From contig JAFQOW010000001.1 of assembly GCA_017412055.1 (NCBI GenBank), forward strand, positions 1 through 64,000: DNA of 64,000 nucleotides. The letters are read 5' to 3'. This document shows, one piece after another, positions 1 to 10,236 of the stretch (the stretch's first letter is position 1; every line of letters starts with the position of its first letter). The stretch comes from Lachnospiraceae bacterium (GTDB lineage Bacteria; Bacillota; Clostridia; Lachnospirales; Lachnospiraceae). The position numbers and the translations under genes are program-made. A model generated the notes under the pieces. The model saw only the letters and a list, made by a program, of their open reading frames with translations. It was not told where the DNA came from and made no database searches.

Positions 1-173
1 AAATGTATGGTAAAGCACGAATGGAATTAAAAGTCGGGCTTACCTTTGCGTGCATGAATTTAAAGAAGCTTGCAAAAATAAAGCAAAAATTTGGATGGTT
101 AGACCGTTGTTTCGATAGACTTATGGCATTTATTAATCAATTTAGCTGGAAAAACGTAGAAAAGTGGTGTTAG
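1..173 (+). CDS. C-terminal end of an IS1182-like transposase (cut by window edge)
   Basis: An open frame enters from the left edge and stops at TAG 171-173, giving about 57 residues. It reads YGKARMELKVG, then TFACMNLKKLAK, and ends in VEKWC. The TFACMNLKKLA-type tail is typical of the C-terminus of IS1182-family DDE transposases. Only the tail is visible, so the catalytic residues and the integrity of the element cannot be judged. A perfect inverted repeat overlaps the stop codon and may be part of the element's end. Confidence 0.7.
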   Translation, partial: MYGKARMELKVGLTFACMNLKKLAKIKQKFGWLDRCFDRLMAFINQFSWKNVEKWC

Positions 174-195
174 GTAGTTAGCCTGACACCACTTT
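161..195. repeat. Inverted repeat at the end of the transposase gene
   Basis: AAAGTGGTGT (161-170) and ACACCACTTT (186-195) are perfect inverted repeats around a 15-nt centre that includes the transposase stop codon. It could be a transcription-end hairpin of the insertion element or part of its terminal repeat. The other end lies outside the window, so the two cannot be separated. Confidence 0.55.
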
Positions 196-207
196 GTCTA
201 CAGCCTG

Positions 208-236
208 AACCGTGCAGTTTTACTGCACGGTTTTTG
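208..236 (+). terminator. Rho-independent terminator after the transposase
   Basis: AACCGTGCAGT pairs with ACTGCACGGTT across a short TTT loop, followed by a T run. It separates the IS remnant from the toxin-antitoxin genes. Confidence 0.8.
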
Positions 237-258
237 TCATTAAAAGGTATATAGGATA

Positions 259-287
259 TTGAGATTTTAATATGGGCATAGTATAAT
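259..287 (+). promoter_or_regulatory. Promoter of the toxin-antitoxin pair
   Basis: TTGAGA at 259-264 and TATAAT at 282-287 with 17 bp between them, about 50 bp before the antitoxin start. This matches the housekeeping sigma consensus well. Confidence 0.6.
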
Positions 288-336
288 AATATGTAGATAA
301 AAGATTGTATTGATTACTAGAGAAAGGAGAAATGTT

Positions 337-621
337 ATGACAACTAGGAAAGTAGAAATAGATATACCTGAGGCAATAGTTCAATATACAGTTTTGCTAG
401 ACAAAGAAGCTTTATTGAAAAGAAATGCGATGTTAGTTTATCCATATATTCAGGATGGTAGTATATCTCATGGTAAGGCAGCAGAGATGATAGGGATAGG
501 AAAGATGGATTTGATTGTTTTATACGGAAAGATGGGATTACCATATTTTGATGAATCAGATGAAGAATTAGAAGATGATATTGATGCAATAAAAAGTATT
601 AGAGGTGAGATGGTATGCTAA
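337..621 (+). CDS. UPF0175-family antitoxin
   Basis: A 94-residue protein. The ATG at 337 was chosen because AGAAAGGAGA lies just upstream; a longer frame from 310 has no ribosome binding site. The pattern 'DGSISHGKAAEMIGIGKMDL' is the helix-turn-helix-like core of UPF0175 proteins, which are usually the antitoxin partners of DUF3368/PIN toxins. The C-terminus is acidic (DESDEELEDD). The stop overlaps the start of the PIN gene by 7 bp, which indicates translational coupling. By analogy with the family it should bind its own promoter and neutralise the toxin; that is inference. Confidence 0.75.
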   Translation: MTTRKVEIDIPEAIVQYTVLLDKEALLKRNAMLVYPYIQDGSISHGKAAEMIGIGKMDLIVLYGKMGLPYFDESDEELEDDIDAIKSIRGEMVC

Positions 622-1109
622 TAATATCAGATACTACACCGATAATTTCTTTGATAAAAGCTGATAAATTATATTTGTTGGAAAAGATGTTTGAGAATGT
701 CATTATTCCGAAGGCAGTATATGATGAATTAACAGTTAATGAAAAATATGGAAAAGAAATTGCTGAATTAAAGGAGGCAATATTTATTAAGGTTGGTAAA
801 GTTGAAAATAATGCGTCTGTTAATATACTTAGAAATGTAACAGGACTTGATGCAGGTGAAAGCGAAGCTATTGTTATGGCAGAAGAAAATGATGCAGATT
901 TACTATTGATGGACGAACATAAGGGGAGACAAGTTGCAAAAAAATTAGGTATAAGAATAACTGGTACAATAGGAATATTATTACAAGCATTTGATGAGGG
1001 GATGTTGTCAAGGGAAGACATTGTAAATAGTATAGTAGTATTGAAAGAATCAAATATAAGAATAAGCGATAATTTATGTAAAAAAGTATATGAGCATATT
1101 AAGATATGA
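615..1109 (+). CDS. PIN-domain toxin, DUF3368 family
   Basis: A 164-residue predicted endoribonuclease of the PIN fold. The acidic metal-binding residues typical of the fold are visible: Asp in SDTTP near residue 6, Glu in LDAGESEAI near residue 80, and the Asp of LLMDEHKGR near residue 97. It starts inside the end of the UPF0175 gene, the usual arrangement of this type II toxin-antitoxin pair. A terminator follows directly, so the pair is an independent cassette inserted ahead of rpoB. The RNA target is unknown. Confidence 0.75.
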   Translation: MLIISDTTPIISLIKADKLYLLEKMFENVIIPKAVYDELTVNEKYGKEIAELKEAIFIKVGKVENNASVNILRNVTGLDAGESEAIVMAEENDADLLLMDEHKGRQVAKKLGIRITGTIGILLQAFDEGMLSREDIVNSIVVLKESNIRISDNLCKKVYEHIKI

Positions 1110-1117
1110 AATATATA

Positions 1118-1144
1118 AAAGAGCTAGCTTCAGCTGGCTCTTTT
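1118..1144 (+). terminator. Terminator of the toxin-antitoxin pair
   Basis: AAAGAGC-T-AGC pairs with GCT-G-GCTCTTT around a TTCA loop and ends in TTTT. It insulates the cassette from the rpoB promoter. Confidence 0.75.
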
Positions 1145-1181
1145 AACATTTTTTACAAAAAGTAGAAAAAAATTTTAGTTG

Positions 1182-1210
1182 TTGACAGGTTGAAAAAAAT
1201 ATGTTACATT
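1182..1210 (+). promoter_or_regulatory. Promoter of rpoB-rpoC
   Basis: TTGACA at 1182-1187 and TACATT at 1205-1210, 17 bp apart. The roughly 70-nt leader before rpoB means rpoBC has its own promoter here and need not be read from an rplJ-rplL transcript. Confidence 0.7.
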
Positions 1211-1283
1211 GGAAAATGCACTATTGTGGTTTGGACATAGAAAATAAATCACATAGAATATTAAAGAACGGGGTGAAATGTCA

Positions 1284-4200
1284 ATGGAGAAATACAGAAT
1301 GCATCCAACGAAAACAGGTAAGAGCGTTAGAATGAGTTATTCTAAGCAAAAAGAAGTTCTCGATATGCCAAATCTTATTGAAATCCAGAAGGATTCTTAT
1401 GAGTGGTTTTTAGACGAGGGACTTAAAGAAGTTTTTGAGGATATATCTCCAATCGAAGATTACAGTAATCATTTAGCACTTGAATTTGTTGATTTCCAGC
1501 TTTGCGAGAACGAAGTGAAGTATTCAATCGAAGAGTGCAAGGAGAGAGATGCTACTTATGCCGCACCACTTAAGGTGAAGGTAAGACTTCATAACAAAGA
1601 AACAGGCGAAATCACTGAGCATGAGATTTTTATGGGTGACTTGCCTCTTATGACTGCAACAGGTACTTTCGTTATTAACGGAGCTGAGCGTGTTATCGTT
1701 AGCCAGTTAGTACGTTCACCAGGTATCTATTATGGTGTTGCTCATGACAAGGTTGGTAAGAGACTTTACACATCTACTGTTATTCCTAACAGAGGTGCTT
1801 GGTTAGAGTACGAGACAGATTCCAATGACATTTTCTATGTTCGTGTAGATAGAACAAGAAAGGTTCCTGTTACTGTACTTATTAGAGCTTTAGGTATCAG
1901 CACAAATGCTGAGATTTTAGAGCTTTTCGGTGAGGAACCAAAGATTTTAGCAAGCTTTGAGAAGGATACATCTGATAATTATCAGGATGGTCTTCTTGAG
2001 TTATACAAAAAAATTCGTCCAGGTGAGCCTTTAAGCGTAGAGAGCGCTGAGAGTCTTATCACCTCTATGTTCTTCGATTCTAGAAGATATAACCTTGCTA
2101 AGGTTGGACGTTATAAGTTCAATAAGAAGCTTGCTTATAAGAATAGAATTAAAGGTAAGATACTTGCTGAGGATGTTGTGGATACAACAACTGGCGAAAT
2201 TATCGCAAGCAAGGGTGATGAGATAACTACAGATATAGCTGTTGCTATTCAGGATGCAGCAGTTCCTTTTGTGTGGATTCAGACAGAGGAGAGAAATGTT
2301 AAGGTTATCTCTAATATGGTAGTTGATATAAATAAGTACGTTGATTTTGACGCTAAAGCTGAGTGTGGAATTACAGAGGATGTATTCTATCCAGTTCTTG
2401 CTCAGATTTTAGAAGAGAATGAGTCAACAGAGGATATCAAGGATGCTATCAAGAAGAATATTCAAGAGTTAGTTCCAAAGCATATTACTAAGGAAGATAT
2501 CATTTCTTCTATTAACTATTGCTTAAATCTTGAGTATGGTATCGGTACATCAGATGATATCGACCACTTAGGAAATAGACGTATTCGTGCTGTAGGTGAA
2601 TTATTACAGAACCAGTATAGAATCGGTCTTTCAAGAATGGAGAGAGTAGTTCGTGAGAGAATGACTACTCAGGAGCTTGAAGGGGTATCACCTCAGTCAC
2701 TTATCAATATTAAGCCTGTAACTGCAGCTGTTAAGGAATTCTTTGGAAGTTCTCAGCTTTCACAGTTCATGGATCAGAATAACCCTCTCGGTGAGCTTAC
2801 TCACAAGAGAAGATTATCAGCATTAGGACCTGGTGGTCTTTCAAGAGATCGTGCCGGATTCGAGGTTCGAGATGTTCACTACTCTCATTATGGAAGAATG
2901 TGTCCTATCGAGACTCCTGAAGGTCCAAACATCGGTCTTATCAACTCACTTGCATGTTATGCTCGTATCAATGAGTATGGTTTTGTAGAGGCACCATACA
3001 GAGTTGTAGACAAGGAAGATCCAGCTAATCCAAAGGTTACAGATGATGTTGTATACCTTACAGCTGATGAAGAAGATAATTATGTAGTAGCTCAGGCTAA
3101 TGAACCATTAGATGAGAATGGATATTTTATCAATAATAATGTATCTGGTCGTTTCCGTGAGGAAACTTCGCAGTTCGAGAAGAAGCTTATCGACCTTATG
3201 GACGTATCACCTAAGATGGTATTCTCAGTTGCTACATCCATGATTCCTTTCCTTGAGAATGATGATGCTAACCGTGCCCTCATGGGTTCTAACATGCAGC
3301 GTCAGGCAGTTCCACTTCTTACAACAGAAGCTCCTGTAGTAGGAACAGGTATCGAGGCGAAGGCTGCTGTAGACTCAGGTATCTGTGTTGTGGCTAAGCG
3401 CGCAGGTGTTGTTGAGCGCTCAGAGTCTACAAAGATTGTTATCAGATATGATGATGATAAGTCAGTAGAAGAATATAAGTTAATCAAGTTTGCTAGAAGT
3501 AACCAGTCTAACTGTTATAACCAGAGACCAATCGTTGTTAAGGGTGAGCATGTTGAGGCAGGTCAGGTTATTGCTGATGGTGCATCTACAGCCAATGGTG
3601 AAATCGCTCTTGGTAAGAATCCTCTTATCGGTTTCATGACATGGGAAGGTTACAACTACGAGGATGCTGTACTTCTTAGTGAAAGACTTGTTCAGGAAGA
3701 TGTATATACTTCTATTCATATGGAAGAGTATGAAACAGAAGCTAGAGATACAAAGTTAGGACCAGAAGAAATCACAAGAGATGTACCAGGCGTTGGTGAA
3801 GATGCTCTTAAGGACTTAGATGAGAGAGGTATCATTCGCGTTGGTGCTGAGGTTCGTGCAGGAGATATCCTTGTAGGTAAGGTTACACCAAAGGGTGAAA
3901 CAGAGCTTACAGCAGAGGAAAGACTTCTTAGAGCTATCTTTGGTGAGAAGGCTAGAGAGGTAAGAGATACATCTCTTAAGCTTCCACATGGTGAGTATGG
4001 TATCGTAGTTGATACTAAGGTATTTACAAGAGAGAATGGAGATGAGCTTTCTCCAGGTGTAAATCAGTCAGTTCGTATATATATAGCACAGAAGAGAAAG
4101 ATATCAGTTGGTGATAAGATGGCTGGTCGTCATGGTAATAAGGGTGTAGTTTCACGAGTATTGCCAGTAGAAGATATGCCATTCCTTCCAAATGGTCGTC

Positions 4201-5123
4201 CGCTTGATATCGTACTTAATCCATTGGGCGTACCTTCACGTATGAACATTGGACAGGTACTTGAAATTCACTTAAGTCTTGCAGCTAAGGCATTAGGCTT
4301 CAATATTTCTACTCCTGTATTTGATGGCGCCAACGAGGGTGATATTATGGATACACTTGATATGGCCAATGACTATGTAAACACAGAGTGGGAAGAGTTC
4401 GAGGCTAAGTATAAAGATAATGTAGATCCAGAGATTATGCAGTATCTTTATGACAATAGAGCACACAGAGAGTTGTGGAAGGGTGTTCCACTTTCAAGAG
4501 ATGGTAAGGTAAGACTTCGTGATGGTAGAACAGGTGAATATTTTGATAGCCCTGTAACTATTGGTCACATGCATTACTTAAAGCTTCATCACCTTGTTGA
4601 TGATAAGATCCATGCTCGTTCTACAGGTCCTTACTCACTTGTAACACAGCAGCCACTTGGTGGTAAGGCTCAGTTCGGTGGTCAGAGATTTGGTGAGATG
4701 GAGGTTTGGGCTCTTGAGGCTTACGGTGCATCTTACACACTTCAGGAAATCTTAACAGTTAAGTCTGATGATGTTGTAGGACGTGTTAAGACATACGAGG
4801 CTATTATCAAGGGTGAAAATATCCCTGAGCCAGGTATCCCTGAGTCATTCAAGGTACTTCTTAAGGAGCTTCAGTCACTTGCTCTTGATGTTAAGGTGCT
4901 TAACGAGAATGATGAAGAAGTAGAGCTTAAAGAGAATATTGATACAACAGATACAGACTGGAATTCTATTATGGGTAATGATAGAAGTGCCGCTAAGGAT
5001 GAAAATCTCGGCGCTCATGGTTATCAGGCACAGGAAATCCAGGGTGATGAATTTGTTTCCGTAGACGAGGATTCTGTTTTTGATGATAGTTATGATGATG
5101 ACTATGATGATTCAGAAGAATAA
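1284..5123 (+). CDS. rpoB: DNA-directed RNA polymerase subunit beta
   Basis: A catalytic core subunit of RNA polymerase, about 1279 residues. The rifampicin-binding region ([24 protein letters not shown], near residues 489-520) carries the standard drug-sensitive residues (Asp in MDQN, His in THKRR, Ser in RLSALG). Later motifs include [15 protein letters not shown] and the C-terminal [21 protein letters not shown]. The tail is very rich in Asp/Glu. ATG 1284 sits 8 nt after GGGGTG, while the upstream ATG at 1278 is only 2 nt away, so 1284 is preferred. rpoC follows after 18 nt. Confidence 0.97.
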   Translation: MEKYRMHPTKTGKSVRMSYSKQKEVLDMPNLIEIQKDSYEWFLDEGLKEVFEDISPIEDYSNHLALEFVDFQLCENEVKYSIEECKERDATYAAPLKVKVRLHNKETGEITEHEIFMGDLPLMTATGTFVINGAERVIVSQLVRSPGIYYGVAHDKVGKRLYTSTVIPNRGAWLEYETDSNDIFYVRVDRTRKVPVTVLIRALGISTNAEILELFGEEPKILASFEKDTSDNYQDGLLELYKKIRPGEPLSVESAESLITSMFFDSRRYNLAKVGRYKFNKKLAYKNRIKGKILAEDVVDTTTGEIIASKGDEITTDIAVAIQDAAVPFVWIQTEERNVKVISNMVVDINKYVDFDAKAECGITEDVFYPVLAQILEENESTEDIKDAIKKNIQELVPKHITKEDIISSINYCLNLEYGIGTSDDIDHLGNRRIRAVGELLQNQYRIGLSRMERVVRERMTTQELEGVSPQSLINIKPVTAAVKEFFGSSQLSQFMDQNNPLGELTHKRRLSALGPGGLSRDRAGFEVRDVHYSHYGRMCPIETPEGPNIGLINSLACYARINEYGFVEAPYRVVDKEDPANPKVTDDVVYLTADEEDNYVVAQANEPLDENGYFINNNVSGRFREETSQFEKKLIDLMDVSPKMVFSVATSMIPFLENDDANRALMGSNMQRQAVPLLTTEAPVVGTGIEAKAAVDSGICVVAKRAGVVERSESTKIVIRYDDDKSVEEYKLIKFARSNQSNCYNQRPIVVKGEHVEAGQVIADGASTANGEIALGKNPLIGFMTWEGYNYEDAVLLSERLVQEDVYTSIHMEEYETEARDTKLGPEEITRDVPGVGEDALKDLDERGIIRVGAEVRAGDILVGKVTPKGETELTAEERLLRAIFGEKAREVRDTSLKLPHGEYGIVVDTKVFTRENGDELSPGVNQSVRIYIAQKRKISVGDKMAGRHGNKGVVSRVLPVEDMPFLPNGRPLDIVLNPLGVPSRMNIGQVLEIHLSLAAKALGFNISTPVFDGANEGDIMDTLDMANDYVNTEWEEFEAKYKDNVDPEIMQYLYDNRAHRELWKGVPLSRDGKVRLRDGRTGEYFDSPVTIGHMHYLKLHHLVDDKIHARSTGPYSLVTQQPLGGKAQFGGQRFGEMEVWALEAYGASYTLQEILTVKSDDVVGRVKTYEAIIKGENIPEPGIPESFKVLLKELQSLALDVKVLNENDEEVELKENIDTTDTDWNSIMGNDRSAAKDENLGAHGYQAQEIQGDEFVSVDEDSVFDDSYDDDYDDSEE

Positions 5124-5141
5124 TAGAAGGGAGTGAAAGAA

Positions 5142-8100
5142 ATGCCAGAAAATAAGCAGGCGTCATACGAACCAATGACATTTGATAAAATTAAAATAGG
5201 TTTAGCTTCTCCAGAGAAGATTAGAGAATGGTCTCATAGAACTCCTGAACCAAAAGATAAATCAAGCGAAGCTTATCAAAGATGGTTACAGGAAGGTAAT
5301 GTAACTAAGCCTGAAACTATCAATTATAGAACTCTTAAGCCTGAGAAGGACGGTCTTTTCTGTGAAAAGATATTTGGACCTAGCAAGGATTGGGAGTGTC
5401 ATTGTGGTAAGTATAAGAAGATAAGATACAAAGGCGTTGTTTGTGACAGATGTGGTGTTGAGGTTACAAAGTCTTCAGTTCGTAGAGAGCGTATGGGACG
5501 TATTGAACTTGCAGCTCCTGTATCTCATATTTGGTATTTCAAGGGCATCCCTAGTAGAATGGGATTAATCCTTGATTTATCACCAAGAACACTTGAAAAA
5601 GTTCTTTACTTTGCTTCATATATCGTACTTGATGCAGGTGATACAGAACTTATGTATAAGCAGGTTCTTTCAGAGAAGGAATTCAGAGATGCCTATGATA
5701 AATATGGTAGCGCATTCCGTGTAGGTATGGGTGCAGAAGCTATCTTAGAGCTTTTAGAGTCTATTGACCTTGAGAAGGATTCAGCTGAATTAAAGGCTGC
5801 TCTTGAGGATGCAACAGGACAGAAGAAAGCAAGAATTATTAAGAGATTAGAGGTTGTAGAAGCATTTAGAGCTTCAGGAAACAGACCTGAGTGGATGATT
5901 TTGACAGTTGTTCCTGTTATTCCACCAGATATCCGTCCTATGGTACAGCTTGACGGTGGTCGTTTTGCAACATCTGACTTAAATGATTTGTATAGAAGAA
6001 TTATTAATAGAAATAATCGTTTACAGAGACTTCTTGAGTTAGGAGCACCTGAAATCATCGTTCGTAACGAAAAGAGAATGCTTCAGGAAGCTGTAGATGC
6101 ACTTATCGATAATGGTCGTCGTGGACGTCCTGTTACAGGCCCAGGAAATAGAGCGTTAAAGTCTCTTTCTGATATGTTAAAGGGTAAGCAAGGACGTTTC
6201 CGTCAGAACCTTCTTGGTAAGCGTGTTGACTACTCAGGACGTTCAGTTATCGTAGTAGGACCAGAGCTTAAGATTTATCAGTGTGGTCTTCCTAAGGAAA
6301 TGGCTATTGAATTATTTAAGCCTTTCGTTATGAAGGAATTAGCTGCTAGAGGTATCGCTCACAATATTAAGCAGGCTAAGAAGATGGTTGAAAGACTTGA
6401 AAGAGAAGTTTGGGATGTACTTGAAGATGTAATCAGAGAGCATCCAGTAATGCTTAACCGTGCTCCTACACTTCATAGACTTGGTATTCAGGCATTTGAG
6501 CCAATACTTGTAGAAGGTAAGGCTATTAAGCTTCATCCGCTTGTATGTACAGCTTTCAACGCCGACTTCGATGGTGACCAGATGGCTGTTCATCTTCCAC
6601 TTTCAGTAGAGGCTCAGGCAGAGTGTAGATTTTTACTTCTTTCGCCTAATAACTTACTTAAACCTTCGGATGGTGGACCTGTTGCCGTTCCTTCACAGGA
6701 TATGGTTCTTGGTATTTATTACCTTACACAGGAAAGACCAGGTGCTAAGGGTGAGGGTATGTTCTTCAAGAGTATAAATGAAGCTATTCTTGCTTACGAG
6801 AATAATGTAATTACATTACATTCTATTATCAATGTAAGAATGACAAAGACACTTGAGGATGGTACTACTATTACAGGTACTACAAAATCAACACTTGGTA
6901 GATTTATTTTCAATGAGATTCTTCCACAGGATTTAGGTCTTACAAAGAGAGAGACTCCAGAGGATGAGTTAAAGCTTGAAGTTGATTACCATGTTGGTAA
7001 GAAACAGTTAAAGAAGATTCTTGAAAAGGTTATCAATACTCATGGTGCTACAAAGACAGCAGAGGTTCTTGATGATATCAAGGCTATGGGTTACAAGTAC
7101 TCTACAAGAGCGGCTATGACAGTTTCTATTTCAGATATGACTGTGCCAGAGAGCAAGAAGGATATTCTTGAGAAGGCAGAGGCAACTGTAGATAAAATTA
7201 CAAGAAACTTCCGTCGTGGTTTCATCACAGACGAAGAAAGATATAAAGAAGTTATCACTACATGGCAGGATGCCGATAATCAGCTTACAAAGGCACTTCT
7301 TGGTGGTCTTGATAAGTATAACAACATCTATATGATGGCTGACTCAGGTGCCCGTGGTTCTGATAAGCAGATTAAGCAGCTTGCTGGTATGCGTGGTCTT
7401 ATGGCTGATACAACAGGTAAGACTATCGAGCTCCCTATTAAGTCTAACTTCCGTGAAGGTCTTGACGTACTTGAGTACTTTATCTCTGCTCACGGTGCTA
7501 GAAAGGGTCTTTCAGATACAGCTCTTCGTACAGCCGATTCAGGTTACCTTACAAGACGTCTTGTTGACGTATCACAGGAGCTTATTATCCGTGATGTTGA
7601 TTGTTGTGAGGGTAAGGAGATTCCATTTATGGAGGTTAAGGCTTTCACAGATGGTCCAGAAACAATCGAATCACTTGAAGATAGAATTACAGGCAGATAT
7701 GCTGCTGAGACAATTGAGGATGCTGATGGCAATGTAATCGTTAAGAAGAATCATATGATTACACCAAAGCGTGCAGCTAAGGTTATAGCTACAGGTAAGG
7801 AATCTGTTAAGATTCGTACAATCCTTTCATGTAAGTCTCACAATGGTATCTGTGCTAAGTGTTACGGTGCTAACATGGCTACAGGTCAGGCGGTTCAGGT
7901 AGGTGAGGCAGTTGGTATTATCGCTGCTCAGTCAATCGGTGAGCCTGGTACACAGCTTACAATGAGAACTTTCCATACTGGTGGTGTTGCCGGTGGCGAT
8001 ATTACACAGGGTCTTCCAAGAGTAGAAGAATTATTCGAGGCTAGAAAGCCAAAGGGACTTGCTATTATTACAGAGTTCGCTGGTAAGGCTGAGATTAAGG

Positions 8101-8840
8101 ATACTAAGAAGAAGAGAGAAATCGTTGTAACTAATGAGGAAACTGGTGAGAGCAAGGCGTACCTTATCCCATACGGTTCTAGAATTAAGATTCAGGATGG
8201 CGTCACATTAGAGGCTGGTGATGAGCTTACAGAGGGTTCTGTAAATCCACATGATATCCTTAAGATTAAGGGTGTTCGTGCTGTTCAGGATTATATGATT
8301 CAGGAAGTTCAGAGAGTTTACCGTCTTCAGGGTGTTGAGATTAACGATAAGCATATCGAGGTTATCGTTCGTCAGATGCTTAGAAAGATTAGAATAGAAG
8401 AAAGTGGAGATACTGAGTTCTTATCAGGAACTTCTGTAGATGTTCTTGACTTCAATGAGGTTAATGAGCAGCTTATAGCAGAAGGTAAGGAGCCAGCAGT
8501 TGGTAAGCAGGTAATGCTTGGTATTACAAAGGCTTCTCTTGCTACAAATTCATTCTTGTCTGCCGCATCATTCCAGGAGACAACAAAGGTTCTTACTGAA
8601 GCCGCTATTAACGGTAAAGTAGATCCACTTATCGGTCTTAAGGAAAATGTACTTATCGGTAAGTTAATACCAGCAGGTACAGGTATGAAGAGATATCGTT
8701 CAGTAATGCTTGATACTGATAATCAGGATGAGGCAACACTTGAGGATGAATTAGATGTAGTTGAAGCTGAAGCTGATGCAGCTGATACATCTGATGCAAC
8801 TGATACAGCTGATGTAGAAGTTGTGATAGAAGAAAACTAA
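5142..8840 (+). CDS. rpoC: DNA-directed RNA polymerase subunit beta'
   Basis: The subunit that carries the active-site magnesium, about 1232 residues. The first zinc site is CHCGKYKK...CDRCG (residues 86-104). The catalytic [10 protein letters not shown] lies near residues 473-482. The second zinc site ([13 protein letters not shown]) and the bridge-helix/trigger-loop region ([21 protein letters not shown]) follow. ATG 5142 lies 8 nt after GAAGGGAG; an in-frame GTG at 5133 overlaps that site and is less likely. The C-terminal tail is acidic and Ala/Asp/Thr-rich. The gene is cotranscribed with rpoB and ends at a strong terminator. Confidence 0.97.
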   Translation: MPENKQASYEPMTFDKIKIGLASPEKIREWSHRTPEPKDKSSEAYQRWLQEGNVTKPETINYRTLKPEKDGLFCEKIFGPSKDWECHCGKYKKIRYKGVVCDRCGVEVTKSSVRRERMGRIELAAPVSHIWYFKGIPSRMGLILDLSPRTLEKVLYFASYIVLDAGDTELMYKQVLSEKEFRDAYDKYGSAFRVGMGAEAILELLESIDLEKDSAELKAALEDATGQKKARIIKRLEVVEAFRASGNRPEWMILTVVPVIPPDIRPMVQLDGGRFATSDLNDLYRRIINRNNRLQRLLELGAPEIIVRNEKRMLQEAVDALIDNGRRGRPVTGPGNRALKSLSDMLKGKQGRFRQNLLGKRVDYSGRSVIVVGPELKIYQCGLPKEMAIELFKPFVMKELAARGIAHNIKQAKKMVERLEREVWDVLEDVIREHPVMLNRAPTLHRLGIQAFEPILVEGKAIKLHPLVCTAFNADFDGDQMAVHLPLSVEAQAECRFLLLSPNNLLKPSDGGPVAVPSQDMVLGIYYLTQERPGAKGEGMFFKSINEAILAYENNVITLHSIINVRMTKTLEDGTTITGTTKSTLGRFIFNEILPQDLGLTKRETPEDELKLEVDYHVGKKQLKKILEKVINTHGATKTAEVLDDIKAMGYKYSTRAAMTVSISDMTVPESKKDILEKAEATVDKITRNFRRGFITDEERYKEVITTWQDADNQLTKALLGGLDKYNNIYMMADSGARGSDKQIKQLAGMRGLMADTTGKTIELPIKSNFREGLDVLEYFISAHGARKGLSDTALRTADSGYLTRRLVDVSQELIIRDVDCCEGKEIPFMEVKAFTDGPETIESLEDRITGRYAAETIEDADGNVIVKKNHMITPKRAAKVIATGKESVKIRTILSCKSHNGICAKCYGANMATGQAVQVGEAVGIIAAQSIGEPGTQLTMRTFHTGGVAGGDITQGLPRVEELFEARKPKGLAIITEFAGKAEIKDTKKKREIVVTNEETGESKAYLIPYGSRIKIQDGVTLEAGDELTEGSVNPHDILKIKGVRAVQDYMIQEVQRVYRLQGVEINDKHIEVIVRQMLRKIRIEESGDTEFLSGTSVDVLDFNEVNEQLIAEGKEPAVGKQVMLGITKASLATNSFLSAASFQETTKVLTEAAINGKVDPLIGLKENVLIGKLIPAGTGMKRYRSVMLDTDNQDEATLEDELDVVEAEADAADTSDATDTADVEVVIEEN

Positions 8841-8864
8841 AAAGCTCTTAGAGTATAATAAGTA

Positions 8865-8899
8865 AAACGGTCAAGTCCAATTGGGCTTGACCGTTTTTT
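8865..8899 (+). terminator. Terminator after rpoC
   Basis: ACGGTCAAGTCC pairs perfectly with GGGCTTGACCGT across AATT, with A and T runs on either side. The gene that follows is on the opposite strand, so it can end transcription in both directions. Confidence 0.9.
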
Positions 8900-8928
8900 G
8901 AAAGGGATTAAAAATGAAAAACTAAAAT

Positions 8929-10008
8929 TTAGTCGTTGGCTTTAATAATAAATCTATTGTCTAATGTTTTAAGTACTGATTTTATCTTAATGGTTTCATA
9001 TATTTTTTTCTGACTTAAATCATACATATGGTTAGTATTAAAACCAAGTACGGTAGGTCGTAGTGGATAATACTCGCTTTCTGTAAGAACTAAGCCCTTC
9101 TCACCATTTGTAAGTTCGACACAGCATCCTGGTGGAAGTATGTTGATTGAATTTATAAGAGCATTTACTATGTTTTCGTCAAATTGTTCTTCTCTACTTT
9201 GTAAGAATGTAATTGCTTCATACTCAGATGTAGGATCCTTATATACACGCATAGCAGTTAAGATATCATACATATCAGCTGTCTGCAGTATCTTTGTTCC
9301 AAGTAAAAGTGTCTGCGGCTGTGGTGCATTGCCTGGAATTTTATTTATCAATTCGATTCTTAGCTGGGATATGTAACGCTTAATTCCAGCGGATAGCTGG
9401 AAGCTATTTTTTACAAGCTCAAAGCCATCCAGTTCAGCTTTTCTTACGATAGACATTTCTTCAATTGAAAGCTTGGTTGGTTTGTTAATGATATCCGGTG
9501 GAGCTAGAAGCTTTCCGATGTCATGATAAAAGGCCGCAAGGACTAGGTTGTACTGTTCTTTTCGCTCCATTCCCATTTTGCCAGAAATCATAGCACAAAG
9601 CATAGCTACATTTAAGCAATGTTTGTACACATTATCATCATTATTTCTAATGTTCTGTATAAAGGTTATCTTTTTATTGAGACTTCCGTATTTATTAACA
9701 ATTTCTAATGCCAGTTTATCTATATCTTTAGATGTATGGCCGTCCATAATAGCTTTTAGTTCCAATTCCAAGGTTATACAGCCGGTAGTCTGAAAACGTT
9801 CAAATTCTAATTCTTCTTCTGTTATAACAGGCAATGGCTCTGCTGCATCTAAAATGTAAAAGCCATAAGTGTTCATGGAATTTATATGGCTCATTACATT
9901 TTCATTTATAGTAGTACCACGACTATATAATAATACCCCGTCTTTGTTAAAAATCGGTTTTGCCAGACGTTGTCCTATTTTAATATCTTCCTTTTTTATA
10001 TATCTCAT
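8929..10008 (-). CDS. HD-GYP-like protein with a degenerate GYP half
   Basis: A 359-residue soluble protein. Residues 1-75 resemble the N-terminal region that precedes many HD-GYP domains. The HD half is recognisable: His130 in KHCLNVAM and His162-Asp163 in YHDIGKLL, followed by TADMYDILTAMRVYKD and FDENIVNAL. The second half lacks the family's HHExxDGxGYP signature; that place reads ISQLRIELINKIPGNA, and the HPxxG-type motif is also missing. Intact members hydrolyse cyclic di-GMP. This one has probably lost metal ligands and may be inactive or act as a sensor. The start has a good upstream site (AAAGGGG). Confidence 0.75.
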   Translation of the reverse strand: MRYIKKEDIKIGQRLAKPIFNKDGVLLYSRGTTINENVMSHINSMNTYGFYILDAAEPLPVITEEELEFERFQTTGCITLELELKAIMDGHTSKDIDKLALEIVNKYGSLNKKITFIQNIRNNDDNVYKHCLNVAMLCAMISGKMGMERKEQYNLVLAAFYHDIGKLLAPPDIINKPTKLSIEEMSIVRKAELDGFELVKNSFQLSAGIKRYISQLRIELINKIPGNAPQPQTLLLGTKILQTADMYDILTAMRVYKDPTSEYEAITFLQSREEQFDENIVNALINSINILPPGCCVELTNGEKGLVLTESEYYPLRPTVLGFNTNHMYDLSQKKIYETIKIKSVLKTLDNRFIIKAND

Positions 10009-10053
10009 ATTCGGTCCCCTTTATTCATTTTATCACGAAAAAAAGCTATTTAC

Positions 10054-10082
10054 ATTATACTTTAAATGGAAAGATTTTTCAA
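10054..10082 (-). promoter_or_regulatory. Promoter of the HD-GYP-like gene
   Basis: On the minus strand TTGAAA (10082-10077) and TATAAT (10059-10054) are 17 bp apart, about 45 bp before the start codon. Confidence 0.65.
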
Positions 10083-10159
10083 GAAATTTATATTTTAACT
10101 TTAAGATACCTGATTAATTATATATTAAAAATGTGAATATATTTATTTGATTAAAATCC

Positions 10160-10188
10160 TTGAAAAATGTGTAAAAAGCTAGTAAAAT
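10160..10188 (+). promoter_or_regulatory. Promoter of the OFA-type transporter gene
   Basis: TTGAAA at 10160-10165 and TAAAAT at 10183-10188 with a 17-bp spacer, about 48 bp before the start codon. It is divergent from the HD-GYP-like promoter. Confidence 0.6.
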
Positions 10189-10236
10189 GGAAATAGTATG
10201 TGCAAAATTGCATTAAAATATTTTTGGAGGCATGTT

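Noticed and set aside
7348-7737. A 129-codon plus-strand frame inside rpoC
   Set aside because: It is a shifted frame of rpoC with leucine/valine-rich nonsense composition.
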